DNA from: Owenia fusiformis
Taxonomy: Eukaryota > Annelida > Polychaeta > Sabellida > Oweniidae
NCBI GenBank assembly: GCA_903813345.2
Contig: CAIIXF020000010.1
Location: 20,039,181-20,103,180 of the forward strand
Direction of reading: 5' to 3'
Length of the DNA stretch: 64,000 nt
A program made the position numbers and the translations under genes. Position 1 is the stretch's first letter; the number at the start of each line of letters is the position of its first letter. The notes beneath the pieces are model-generated. The model saw nothing but the letters and a program-made list of their open reading frames with translations. It made no database searches and was not told the origin of the DNA. Positions 1-12,100 of the stretch are shown here, piece by piece.

Positions 1-3000
1 ATAATAATAGGTTATATACTAGATATAGTAATCAAAACAAATAGTAACTGTCATATTTTGCACTACATTGCTCAAAGGCAATCACTGTCTGTATACTATA
101 GAAATCTCTTTCAAAATGATGTTTTATAGTTTGTGGAAAAAAGCTAAATCTATTTAAACTAGCTTTAACTTTTACTGACCATACACTATATCAATAAGGA
201 GTTATCTTTATGTTAGTATAGTCCCTTAAAACACTTATTTTATTTTCTCTTCATCTATGATTTACTTTGCGCTTTTCACTGAACATCTGGGATCTTTTTA
301 GTTATTTTATTACTAGTATGTTTTTCAGATTTGTCCTTTCTTTTGCATTTTTGGGATCATTGTTTTTAGATCATCTACATTTTATTTTGGAAAAGTAACA
401 AATTGGTTCAATTTCTTTACAAAGAGCCACTCTTAATCTCCACTTCTACAATTGCTTCAATTCCCAATTGTACTCCACAGAGTAGCAAACAACAGAAAAT
501 GAATGGATAATGATAGCTGCATCCCAATGAACAAAGTGTGATTACCTAAATCGAGGTTTCATCACTTTCATTAATCTAAAATGAATTAGAAATTATTTTT
601 CTATTTTCAAATTTCTTCCATGTGCATGCAATAAAAATTGGTTATGTCTTAGGCCCTAAGGATCTGAAACCTGCTGGTCAAAATGGAATTACGGACCAGT
701 TGCAATGTTATTCTCCTATACCCAGTGAAAAATCAACTGGTCTGTAAGGAACCTGATAATGAACAGCGGACCGGCCCTTAGGGGCTACATTGTAATGTGC
801 TGGGAGGTTTAGGCTACAGGGTTTATACCGAGGGAAGTATGTGGGGGACCGTATTGGCATCATTGGTTTCAATGCATTGTACTTCTGCCTTAGTTTCAAA
901 GGCAATAAATTCTTTTTGAAGGGTGTCCTGAGATTCCAAAATTAAGAAATAATTGTACTTATTTGAGAAATTAATTTTAAAGTTTTATAAATTGAATTTT
1001 CTTTATTTTATTAAATAATATTCTTTGGTTTTTGAAGATTTTTTTACAAAGCAAAACATTATTTTTCATTCTAGATACAATAACATGCATATTGGCATAC
1101 TTTGTTTTAATATAAGATTGTTATAACTCCAAGTTTTGCAAGTCACATGACCAATTCTTAGAGAGTTGATTGGTTGAAACAGTTGATATCAGATATGACA
1201 ATTTGAAATTAGAAATAAGCTGTTATTCCGGTGGGAAATTGTATCTCCATTTCCATAGTTTTAAAAAAGGATCTTGTAAATTGTTTCAAGGTATGATATT
1301 TCATATAAGATATCTCTAGGGTGAGACCAGGTGACATACAAAAAATCAAGTTTCACATAGCAATACTTAGTAAGATACAGACCTCTAAACTTTCAAACCT
1401 TGATTTCTCAGTTCCGTAAAAATGTGAGATAGTACAAAGCTATTCTCATGCGACGAAATATATAAATATATTACATGCCAGCGAAGCATTTGTATTGAAG
1501 TCAATTTTAGCTGAAGGTCGGCTATATATTCCTGTATAGCCGCCAAACTTTTTACCATGACATCATGTTTCATTTCTCCCAAATTTCACTGCACACTAAG
1601 TGTGAAGTTGTTAATATACAATACCCTTGGAAATAAAGGTATGTAAGCTCTGGCTATATTGATGACAGACCTCCGGCATGTATTCAATGAAAGGGACATA
1701 ATGGCAAAATATATATAAAAATCAAAGTTAAGAAAACAATTTCGACTCAGAATTATAGAATGCTTTATAAATAAATATTTACATGTTATTTGACAACAAA
1801 AAAGGCATGATTGCTCTAAACAATAAATTGCTATGGATTCTGTGCCAAAAACCAATATGTTTTTAATCCTATATGGTTGATTTGCCAAGTTTATGTAATC
1901 TTCACTTGAATACTTGATATTATAAATGACAATGCACAGAGAGCAATACAAGATGTTTCAAGAGCACAACTTGATTTTTCAAACCAAGATCACTTGTTCA
2001 AAATGTTAACAAAGACCACCACAGAGATAAGACCGAATAGTTATTATTGATTGAATTAGACAGTTACATTTCAAGTATATAGTCTTATCAGGTTTGTTCA
2101 GGAACCATGGTCTGTTGGTTTATCTATAATTCAATTAAAACCCATTAGAACAAGTGACAAACAAGTTCTCTCCCTGTATGGTAAAGGCAAACCTACCCTT
2201 TCTCACCTATAGTCAAATTTGAAATAGTTTGAAATGCCTTTTTGATTAACAGCATAGTGTTATTTTGTAATATGGTACAAATATTTTGAAATGTTTTATA
2301 AGTTATGTTCTTGTTGGTGTAAAATGCCTACTATGTCAATTTAGGCAGGTCATCCTAACTCTTGAATATTCCATTCTGTTCCTGTGAGAAAGAACTTTGA
2401 TTTGCCCAATTTAATGAAAACTTGTTTTGTAGCTACTGGACATGGGAGGGTGGCCACATTAGAGGAAATGTTTACAAGGAAAAGTCAAATGCTATTGCTA
2501 GGGACAAGAAGAATTTTGTTTGTTGAATTTTCAATCAATGTTGTGCTTTGGTCATGTGGTTTTCAGCATTTTCACTTGATAACGTTTTCTGATAACTGAC
2601 GTTGCTCCTATCATCTAATAAAACAGAATCCCCCACTTGTCCCGTAGTTCAGAAAATGACTGTTAACAAGAAATTACCAACACTTGTCGGGAGAACATAC
2701 CCTGCGTGCAGACAGGCAGAGTTTAGTTATAAACTACCGAAGACGAAGCTCTCTTTTAGAAGCGAAGTCAAACGAATGCAAAGGGTAGGGAAAATAAAGT
2801 TAATTTAAGTTTTAGTTAGGGACGGGATAAATTATGATTTCGCTAGCCAAGAATGTTGATTTTTGAATTTTCAATTGAAAGACAGATAAATTTTAAACAA
2901 CTCAATTGACTTCGTTTTTCCACAAGAGTGTTGATGGTAAGACAGCATCCCTTTACTTCCCAAGCCTAGTCAACGTATAGACCAAGCTGGAATCAATCTT

Positions 3001-3310
3001 TCAAGAGAGTTAAAGTGATTTGATTAAGAATGGAGTGACACTCAGTTTTAATCTGAGGGAATACAGTTATGAAATGTACTGAAATAAAGTTTCTTGTGTT
3101 ACATCCATCATTTACTCATGTTTATCACCTTTTTGCATGCGCATTGTCAACTCTAAACATTTTATAACCTAGGCCTATTCTTTGGTCTCAGGGTTAAATC
3201 CGTATTGGGTATGGATGGAATGTGGGCTTTGGCACTCTCAATAATGTGAATTTATCAGTTAATGTGAAATATTAATTCTACCCTTATACCCTTTTGCCTG
3301 GAAAAAACCT
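1..3310. other. AT-rich non-coding stretch, no gene recognised
   Basis: No open frame here reads like a protein: the frames are short, rich in Phe/Leu/Ile/Tyr and lack convincing splice context. The only structure I can point to is one copy of a dispersed repeat near 2.7 kb, listed separately. The stretch is best read as intergenic or intronic DNA. Confidence 0.6.
2695..2790. repeat. dispersed ~80-bp repeat, copy A
   Basis: This segment resembles 17893-17975. Both carry a tagttataaac block, then a short hairpin-like stretch (ctcttttagaag here, cacttttaagaag there), then cgaacgaatgc or aaacgaatgc, followed by a gggtag motif. Similarity spans roughly 80 bp with scattered mismatches. It is probably a fragment of an interspersed repeat family that I do not recognise. 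Confidence 0.5.
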
Positions 3311-3314
3311 TCGT

Positions 3315-3625
3315 GTTCACTACAGAGAGGGTACAGAAGCCAGTAGGGTGTGCGTGTGGGAAGGGAGGTTGACTGGGAGGGTTTCTACTTAGAGACAGAT
3401 GTTCACTAGAGGGAGGTGTTCACTAGAGGGAGGTGTTCACTACAGAGAGGGTGATTTATATAGAAGTCAGCTGAGTATCAAAGTGTGGAGGAAAGGTGTC
3501 TACTAGAGACAGATGTTCACTACACTGGCAGAGAGGGTAATTTATTTAGAAGGCAGTAGAGTATGTGCGGAGGAAGGGTGTCCACTAGAGACATGTGTTC
3601 ACTTGAGAGAGGGGTTCACTAAAGT
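3315..3625. repeat. degenerate minisatellite with a gtgttcact motif
   Basis: The motif tgttcact followed by agag or acagaga and gaggg recurs about eight times at irregular spacing. Longer blocks containing atttatatagaag or atttatttagaag and gtgtctactagag are repeated too. The array is imperfect and purine-rich on the + strand. No coding potential is visible. Confidence 0.6.
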
Positions 3626-3711
3626 CTTGTACATACTGGCAGCAGGCGAAATACTTGAAATGGGGGCGAAAAATCCAAACTATTGAAACGCAATTTGCAG
3701 TGTAAGCTTAT

Positions 3712-4043
3712 GTATCTCATACTTGAGTGGGTTTGGGGTAGATATCACCCGGGAATATATATCGTATCTGAGGATCGGGCAGGATATATTGTATATGTCC
3801 CGCTCCAGGCCAAATGCGGGCAGATATAATATATCCATCCCGCTCCCGGGAATTTTTCAAAAGTTTAAATATCAAAAATTTTAATTTTTTAATTTTAAAA
3901 TTTAATCTTTTTAAGTGTAAATGTTACAATTTCATTGTATTGAACAAAAAGAATATTACGAAAATGTTAAATATAAATATCTTGTCATTTGAAAAAGGTG
4001 GAAAAGGTTATATCTACCCTAAACCCACTCAAGTATGAGATAC
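3712..4043. repeat. inverted repeat with 34-bp arms
   Basis: The arm at 3712-3745 and the arm at 4010-4043 are reverse complements over 34 bp with one mismatch (gtttgggg versus the complement of ccctaaac). The loop is about 265 bp and holds smaller palindromes built from cgggcagatat and atatatcc blocks. This is the left end of a 1-kb fold-back cluster. Confidence 0.8.
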
Positions 4044-4049
4044 ACCAGT

Positions 4050-4186
4050 TATGCACGGTCGGTTTGGATACATGGAATATCCCTTGGGATATACAATACA
4101 TCTTCCCTCGGTCCCTTCGGTCCCTCGGGAAGATATATTGTATATCCCTCGGGATATTCCCTGTATCCAAAACCTCCCAGTGCATA
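4050..4186. repeat. long imperfect hairpin, arms about 60 bp
   Basis: The halves 4050-4111 and 4122-4186 are near-perfect reverse complements. Each contains the order tgcac, ttggatac, gaatatccc, ggatatacaat and a ctcgg core. The short loop has a tandem ggtccctt element. GC-rich triplets (ccctcggg) alternate with AT-rich palindromes. Short frames read from both strands look alike because of the symmetry and are not genes. Confidence 0.8.
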
Positions 4187-4290
4187 ACCCCTATCTATCC
4201 CATACTTGGACGTGTTACGGGTACATAAAGCCGGTTTGTAAAAACTTATATTTTCATCAGCGGGCAGATATAGCTTTACGTCCCGCTCCG

Positions 4291-4317
4291 AGCGGGCAGA
4301 TAGTATATCTGCCCGCT
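4291..4317. repeat. perfect 12-bp hairpin
   Basis: agcgggcagata at 4291-4302 and tatctgcccgct at 4306-4317 are exact reverse complements around a 3-nt loop. It uses the same gcgggcagata word as the neighbouring palindromes. Confidence 0.8.
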
Positions 4318-4591
4318 ACGTCATAATCGCTGTTCCCGTATTGGTTCTTTTTTGTAACGTTCGCATACTGTAAACGACAATGGAGAAAAACGCAGACAAT
4401 CGCGATCTGTTTGATGCTTTAAAGAAGGGAAGGAGCAGTATGCCCCGTTAATAATCAAATATTTGAACAGGAAAATCCGGCTACGGACAAGAATACAAAA
4501 CTGCACGTGAATATTTTAAAATAATTCCACGGTTGGTTGCAAAGTTTCTGAACTTTGGCCAATTTTACAATGTGATTGGTATGGGATAAAC

Positions 4592-4735
4592 AGATCATCC
4601 TATAGTCGGTTCAGGATATTGGGATTATCCCTTTGCCAATATAGTATATCTACCCTCGGGACATACGGCCCTCGGGCAGATATATTATATTGGCCTCGGG
4701 ATAATCCCAATATCCTGAACCTCATATAGGATAAT
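4592..4735. repeat. long imperfect hairpin, arms about 65 bp
   Basis: 4592-4660 pairs with 4672-4735. The order gatcatcctata, ggttcaggatattgggat, tatcc and gccaatata returns in reverse complement as tatattggc, ggataatcccaatatcctg, aacc and tataggataatc. The centre is again ccctcggg plus an AT-rich block. It is related in composition and design to the hairpin at 4050-4186 but has different arm sequence. Confidence 0.8.
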
Positions 4736-4749
4736 CTCTATATACATGG

Positions 4750-7065
4750 CTTTTAGACAGGTTTTACTGTATATTCAACATTAATCTTTGACTGCTTAAT
4801 TGGCTTCATTACCACATGTTTTCATGCAACAAAAATCAGAAAAGAAGATCCTCTTTTGAGTAAATAGGTTCAATATTTTGAAAAAATTGTTGACATCAGA
4901 CATGGGGTCCCTATTCATAATTTTTCGAATTGTTTGAGCTATATCAAATATTCACCGTCGACTACTTTGGCTTCATTACCACATGTTTTCTCTCCAGTCG
5001 GAATCACTTAACAATCACCTAAACTGTTAAGTATTTATATTAATTAGTTTACTTTAACCAGTAACCAAAGCTGCATATTGGAGTAAAAACCATGTTGGCA
5101 TCAAGTGTTCCCAAATGGCTGGTGAAATATGAGTTGTATTTTAGCAATCATACACAGTGGGTAGCGGGAAATAAAACACCTCTCACAGATATGCTCGTAT
5201 CTTTTTGCTTCATTTGGTGTTAGATGTTTTGTTCCTTTTGGACATTTTGTCTTACTGGATGAATTTGCGTGTATTTACCGGGGTATTTAGATGTGAACTC
5301 CATTGAGGAATTCTAGTTTTTAGACCCTGTTGCCGCGCATATATCCTTTGGCTTCATACGAAGATGTTTTGTTCATTTTTCATATTTAGACAAGATGCCC
5401 CACTCACTCATTGCGGATCCGGAAGCTAACAAGGGGGGGGGGGGGGGGCTAACAAAATTGGGCCAACATTTTTGGAATCAATGTTTTGTGGGCAATATAA
5501 ACGTTCCCTGGGAATTCAGAACGGTCTGGAAAAATGTTTCAAAACGCATATGTAATTTACAACATATTTTCATTTCTTAATAAAAACGCCAGAAATGCAA
5601 AAAATTGGGAATATTTTGGTAAAAGAGCGTATTCTTAAGACTGAGTTTTCTGGAATAACTTTTCTTAACTGGACATTTTGTACAATTCAGACTTTTGTAA
5701 TTGTTATAGTCAAAGAGACGCAATGTGTACTTTTGTGTTTTTGAGGAAAATAAAGAAGTAATTTTGATCATCCGGGTAGTTTCGTTTTGTTTATGACTCA
5801 ATCTTTCATTTGAAACCAAAAACAGCAACGCTTCATATTAGAGAATGGAAAATAGGCGTTCCCGATGAAGATGAACAAAACGATTATAGAATGTGAACGT
5901 TTTTGGAAAGTTACCATCAAGTCGTCTGTACCCTTTACTACTCATTTAACGATCCATTCATACAGTTGAGAGCAGCACATCGTTGAATGGCCAACTTTTG
6001 ACGCATATAATACCATTAATTTGATCAAGTCATCTTGAAAACAACAAGTGTGCGTCATACCACCCCTAGCCAAATCTGGGGAAATTCGGGTTCAATATTC
6101 TGGGAAAATACACAAATCATTATCTTGAACAGCGATCAAGCCGAGTGCACCCGAATCATTAATTCGTGTTTCAGCTGTCAGTGAGAAGTGAAAATAATGT
6201 TTACAATTGAAAATAACATATTTGATTTTTAATCATCTCATTTGATAATTCTTTGTCTGTTGTATTAGAATTATGGGCCAATCATGGTGATATGTGTTTG
6301 GTTGTTTAATTCAATTAGCAATTCAATAATCTATTTTATTTTTTTGCCAGGAATGTAAATTGATGATGTTTTCACAGGGTCGAATGTGTATGTCCAGCTA
6401 AAATGTTGTAATTATAGTAGACTATTGGTTGTCAGCTTAATATTATCTAAATCGAAAATCTCTGTGGATTGACCTTTTTCGTGTTTGGACCGACCTTTTC
6501 TTCCACCAAATTACCTCTAAACTATCCTCTCTTATAATTTCAAAAGCAAGAAATGTTATTTTTAATTGAATTTAATCGAAAAAGTTTTCACCCAAGTACC
6601 TTTATTGAATTCAATTGATGGTTCAAGTTATCTAAGGTAATTGACGGGGTATGCTCTTCCATATTATATACCACCAAGAAAAATAGACACCCCATAGTAA
6701 ACAAACTGAGCTTTGAAGATGATGCCAAGTGGATATTGCTCATTCAACCAATAATCCAAACGTTTGTTAAACAGTGCTATATCCTTATTTGACTTTTATC
6801 CATGATTATTTACATACCTCTGAAAAGCTTTGATTATTGTTGATGATCATGATGCGCTCAAAGCTTACCGTTTGGGATTGATACTGTTATTTTGGTAGAT
6901 TTGATTCGTAATGAAACGTTCCATGTTGTCATTGACTTTAGCAGGATTAACATTCCGCTGAGAAAATATTGGGGTACACCTGATATTTTAGAACTTTTGG
7001 AAATTTTGCGTGTTTATATCTCAATCTTTTTTCTTTTTTTTCTTTCTTTATTCAAACATGACAAG
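4750..7065. other. non-coding stretch with a poly-G run
   Basis: No gene is recognised. A run of 16 G residues lies at 5433-5448. Several short frames exist, but none has a domain, a repeated motif or splice context that would support it. Confidence 0.6.
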
Positions 7066-7574
7066 TACGAGGGGTGATCCAAAAGTCTTGGACGCCCTGC
7101 TCTAATTTTGTTGGTTTTTGATCAAATTACTTAAAACTTTCCAATAATAAAGACCAACAACCTAACTACTTTGTGTATTAATTTCATGGAGAAATGATAT
7201 GTTTTATGTAGTTTTCTTGACAGTTTTTAATATGGGGACCCTGCCACCCGGAACGGTATTCACACATGACAACTTTCAGCCTTAAATGTTGCCGACATTT
7301 GACTTGTTTCGCAAGTCTTAATCACTGTCTTTCTTTGAATTGTGAATGTAAAACCATGTTAGTTTACTTCCTTTTTACTAGGCAACCATTTAATTGTGTT
7401 TTAATTATAATGTCACATATGACATTGATCATATATGTCAAACTCTAAGAAAATGACATTAGACAAGCAACCCTCATTCTGGTAAGTTTTGCTCGAAAAT
7501 GGCTGCTGAAATGCAGAACATGAAAGAAATCAAAGTGGAACAAAGAATACTACAAGATATTCTCACTATTATTG

Positions 7575-7818
7575 ACCTTTAGCAGCTACCATATGCATAA
7601 TACAGTCTAGATATGGCTCCGTATGATTTTCTTCCTTTTCTCGAAGTTGAAAGGAGGGTTGAAAGAAAATGTTTTTTTACTCATTGGATGAGGTTTAGAG
7701 TGGCACTCCAGCAGCATTTGTATCACATAAGGAATGGCGGTTTCATAATGTCTTCCATTCATTGGTAAAGCGGTATGAAAGATGGGTTCAAATTCATGGA
7801 AAATATGTTGAAAAGTAG
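7575..7818 (+). pseudogene. decayed mariner transposase, C-terminal fragment
   Basis: From 7601 the frame reads YSLDMAPYDFLPFLEVE, matching the mariner motif YSPDLAPxDFxLF that contains the third catalytic aspartate of the D,D34D triad. After one frameshift near 7735 it reads HNVFHSLVKRYERWVQIHG and ends KYVEK at a TAG (7816-7818), like the mariner C-terminus. The helix-turn-helix region and the first two catalytic residues are not seen, so this copy cannot encode an active enzyme. Family assignment rests on these motifs. Confidence 0.8.
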
Positions 7819-7934
7819 GTCTTAATATGTGAAGATGCTGATGGCAGATGACACTCAGATTGAAAATCGGAAATTCTCTCATATAATGACTGGTGCTAGG
7901 TTGAACACCCGCACCTAAAGTATTTGCCATATTA

Positions 7935-8910
7935 CAGGGTGACAAAAAAAAACTGGAACCCATAAATCATCAAATTTCTCGGAAAGTATTATACCTACAT
8001 TCTTCATTTCTTCAGGGTAGAAACTAGACTGAATGCATGACAAAATGACACAATAATGAGTACTGTAGCTTAGATATTAATCATGCCATGGACGACAGAA
8101 GAAAAGACTTATATTGTGAGAAAGTATATTGAGACAAAATCCTATAAAGAGACACAAACTGCCTATATGAGAGATCACAGGGCAAGAAGAGCCCCTTGCA
8201 AGTCACAGATCTTTAGGCTTGTACATAAGTTTGATTCAGAAGGAACTGTAAAACCAACAAAGAAGAAAAGTGATGGTAAACCAACCTATTCGGGGAGAGA
8301 GAGGTCTGTCAGAAGTCAAGACAACTCAACAGTTAACTCAGAACGTTACATCCCTAACGTTCAAAAGTTTTGGAGAGCGCTGGGTAGATGACGTGACTTG
8401 AGAAGTGACCAGCAATGGTTCCAACAAGATGGTGCCACACCCCACACCTCAAATGAGTCCATTCGATGGCTTCAGGCTCACTTTGGTGATCAATTAATCA
8501 GTCACCATACCCGCCACATCTGCCCCCCCCACTCCCGTGATTTGAACCCCCCAGATTTTTATCTGTGGAGGTATCTCAAGGATAATGTGTATACAGATAG
8601 TCCACTGACCATTGATGACCTCAAACTCAACATTGGAAGACTAATAAGAGAGATAGACAGATTTGAATGCAGTCGGGTCATTGACAATTTTGCAAGAAAA
8701 ATCCAGCTCTGCATCCAACGTTGTGGTGCACATTTGGAGCACATTATCTAATCGTGCCTCATTTGGAGACTAATTGAGCTATAATGCTAAAACTTTAACA
8801 TCATGTCATACATTCAGTTGACTATACATGTACTAAATCACTAAGCCAAATATGCATTATTGACGAAGTTATTAAGACTTAAGTGGGTTCCAGTTTTTTT
8901 TGTCACCCTG
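7935..8910 (+). mobile_element. Tc1/mariner-superfamily element with 27-bp TIRs, nested in the mariner
   Basis: The terminal inverted repeats are at 7935-7961 (cagggtgacaaaa.., then ctggaaccca) and 8884-8910 (tgggttccag.., then tgtcaccctg). TA flanks both ends (7933-7934 and 8911-8912), consistent with Tc1/mariner target duplication. It contains a truncated transposase frame on the + strand. Because it lies wholly inside the 7068-9117 element, it inserted later. Confidence 0.9.
8083..8751 (+). pseudogene. internally deleted Tc1-like transposase with a DUF4817-type HTH
   Basis: The first part (8083-8391) starts MPWTTEEKTYIVRKYIETKS and has the layout of the DUF4817 helix-turn-helix, including SQIFRLVHKFDSEGTV. 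It ends at an in-frame TGA (8389-8391). The same frame then continues with QQWFQQDGATPHT, containing the second catalytic Asp, and with DLNPPDFYLWRYLKDNVY, containing the third acidic motif, to the stop at 8749-8751. The segment that should hold the first catalytic Asp (about 100 residues in intact relatives) is missing. The product is therefore predicted inactive, and any mobility would need an enzyme supplied elsewhere. Confidence 0.85.
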
Positions 8911-9119
8911 TATAACAGTTGTGACGTGATTTGCTATATTTAAATACCGTTCCGGGTGGCAGGGACCCAGTGTTAAAAAATCTTTACCAAAACGCTAAAA
9001 TATATTATTTTCTGTGAAACTTATACACAAAGTTGTTAAGATGTTGATCTTTATTATCTGAAAGTTTCGTGCAATTATATTAGAAAATAGCAAAGTTAAA
9101 GTGGGGCGTCCCCCTCGTA

Positions 9120-12100
9120 CAATAATTAAAAAAAAACAGTTCAGGTATTTTTCCTCAATCTTGGTATCAATGATGCCATAACCTTCGACTTGTTTGGCTT
9201 TTTTCTGGACGGTGATCGGCGGTTGGTATTCGGCGTTCAGTGGTCGGCGCCTGCAACAAATGGCTGGTAGTGACATTTTTCATGTTTTTGCCTTATTTAC
9301 CCTTTTTGTCAACTTCTTTTTACGTTTTCCTCTGGAATTTCACATTTAATTTGTTTTTGTCCATCGACGTGTCATAGAAAAGACCTCTACCGCAAATATT
9401 CCAATATTAATTAATATTTCTATTAATTGATTCATGAGTGACTAAATAAGAAACCGAACAAGTTGATTTCATGTCAAGTCGAATAACCAAAAAGGAAATA
9501 AATAAATATAAGAACTCCCATGTGGAAAATTTTATTTTATTTTGTCCTTAAGGACAGTCTTACGCACGTGCCCTAGAAATTCAACATTTTGAAGCTTTTT
9601 TTTATAAACCCCATAAGTTATATATCATACGAAAAATTGTTCCTTCCTAGGCATACTAAAACACCTTTGATTAAGTAGAACAGTTTTTCCAACTTGCTTG
9701 AAATTTGAGAGCCACATTTTAAAAAAATTACCCACATAGGCCTACCCTGCTATACCTACTTTAACATCTGACGGATGCTAAGATATATTTCAATGTTATT
9801 GAATTGAAAACTTATCAAATCTTCCAGAATTTAATAAATAACAAGAATATTTGATAAGAATATGGGCCCATAAAATCGAGGATTGGCTTTGGATGTCAGT
9901 ATGAAACACCCTGTACATGGACCAATGGCTTTGAGGACGGTCAATAAATGTTTTCATGTTTTCAATTTGGTATATATTAACGTAGACATAACTTCAAAAA
10001 TATCACAAGATAAATTTCAATAATGATGATATAAAAACCCCTTTGAATCTTTAAACAGGTGAGTAAAGAAATCTAAAGAGAAAATGTGATTTTCGTTCGA
10101 CCTACTTTGGCAAATTATCTTGGAGGTTTTGCACCAGACTGTATAAAATACAAAGCTAAAACAATAACACAAGCAGATTACAAGATTCAAGTTTCATGTA
10201 CATTGCACAGTAATAACTTATTTAAGCATGTAGATCGCACTTCAGGAAGCGAGTACAAAAGGAAATGAGGAAAGTGGAAATCTAAAAACAACTTCAAAAC
10301 AGAACCATTGGAGGAAATCCTTCCTTATTTGTGGGGGATTACCACTTGGTAAATATCATTGATCAAAAGACTTTTGATCACAGTACATTAAAAATATAAC
10401 TTGATTCATGTAAGCGGGTACACCGCTGACAGATTATATATACCCAATAATTATTTTAACCGATTTAACCACAAAGGATTTCTAGTCCTCCTGAACTCAA
10501 TTGGATAGCAAGTTGCACCAAATAAAAAACAAATACGCCAAATAAAGAAATCATCAATGATAGAATAAGTGATAAAAATGAAAGCATAAAAGCGACATCA
10601 TAGGCCAGAAGCAATTTCCTGTAGCCTGTAGGAGACTAGTGGATCGGGGGAAAACAATTGCAACTTATAAGAGCTGAACAATTTGACGAATTATAGGTTT
10701 ATCACTATTAGACGATTCGTCGAGGGTGGTTGAAGAGTCTGCACAGAGGATCTCGAGTGTACTCGCTATTCAGTATTCAGAACACTAATAGGAACTACTG
10801 AGAACGGGGAGCTCTGAAATATTGTAACTTTTTAAGTGGGGTACTTAAGTTTATGAAGTGGTAGAGAAATTTTAACACAACCTATAATTCATACAACGAC
10901 CTACCGTTCGAGTACTGGAAATATTTAGACTTGGCTGCAATCGAGATAGTAACGTTGAAAAATAAGTTCCATAACAGTGGTAAGTAGCTTTTTACGTAAC
11001 GTTTATTTTTATCTGGAAACATATTTGTAATTTCAAACGATTCAACTTCAAGGATTCTTTTACTTATGGTAAATCTGCTTTGGATGTCATAGTAAGAGAA
11101 TTTAATCAAATATGATTTCGAAGACGATGAAGATGTTTCTGCAGACATTATGGTAAGTCATAAAGTTTGAGCTAAATAGATAAATCACTCACGTTTATTT
11201 TGTTTTTATTGCAAAATTACACACTTTGTGGTGGTATATTGGGCCATTGGTAAGTGTTGTTTTATTGTTCGGTCGTAAAAGTGACAGAAAGAACTAATTG
11301 CCTTATCATATGGACGAACTTATTTTTTACAAGTTGTCTTGTATATGCACATAACGCCCATGGTAACTTTCTTCGTTAACTGACTGTTCCCTAATCGTCT
11401 ATATGTGCATGTAAAGATTTCCGTTAGCCATCCTGGCTTTCCAATGATATATCAATTGAAGGTCACAAGGTGATTTGGTTGGTAAAAGATCGGCTTTATT
11501 TGGCTTATTTGCAGCAATTCGTCTAAAGAGTTGACAAATACACCTTTTTCTAAATCTATAGTTGTCATCTACAAAGAATATCTACTGGCCTCTTGGCTTT
11601 AGGGTATAAATATAGTAATGGTGAATGGCCCTAACAGATGAAAGCTTCTTCCTTTTGCCCTCCTGAATTCTTTACTATTCTAATATCACGACTGCCAATT
11701 TAAAGAAGAACAAAGAACGAAAAACCCTGGTCATATCACCTGGTCATTTCTATAATACATCTATGGCAATCAAAAAACAGTGCTAGAAATGGAAATGCGC
11801 GACTTTTCCCAATCATAATACCATGCTATATCCAACTTGCGTTGGTGCTTTCAAATGGTAGAATGAAATGTATAAAAAAGAACAATTGTTTCAAATGGGC
11901 CATTTAAAATACCAAAAATGGAACATTAAGAAAAAGTGAGTCTCCTCTTTTAAATAAATTTTGTTATTAAAAAAATATTCAAATAGACATAAAACTGATC
12001 ATGTGCCTCGAGCCTAGTAAGTTGGAGATATTGAGAGAAGTAAATCCTTTATAAAATATTGGACCCCACACCCAATATGTCATTGTCGGCGCACGTGGAA

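Larger units (their letters stand above)
7068..9117. mobile_element. mariner-family element with ~190-bp inverted repeats, interrupted by a second transposon
   Basis: The element is flanked by TA at 7066-7067 and 9118-9119. The left end begins cgaggggtgatcc and the right end is ggcgtccccctcg. The first and last ~190 bp are reverse complements of each other with moderate divergence; conserved blocks include ataaag..caac, actttgtgta and ccctgccacccggaacggta. Inside lies a decayed mariner transposase C-terminus on the + strand (7575-7818). A Tc1-like element occupies 7935-8910. Without that insertion the element would be about 1.07 kb, so it was probably already internally deleted and non-autonomous. 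Confidence 0.85.

Noticed and set aside
3985-4326. Overlapping frames on both strands with similar peptides (NIPxDIQYIFP)
   Set aside because: Symmetry of the long palindrome makes both strands read alike; there is no codon or domain support.
10882-11148. 88-codon minus-strand frame starting MSAETSSSSSKSYLIKF
   Set aside because: It has an ATG in acceptable context and plausible composition for ~60 residues, but no domain, no clear splice partner and no poly(A) context. It could be an exon, but I cannot support it.
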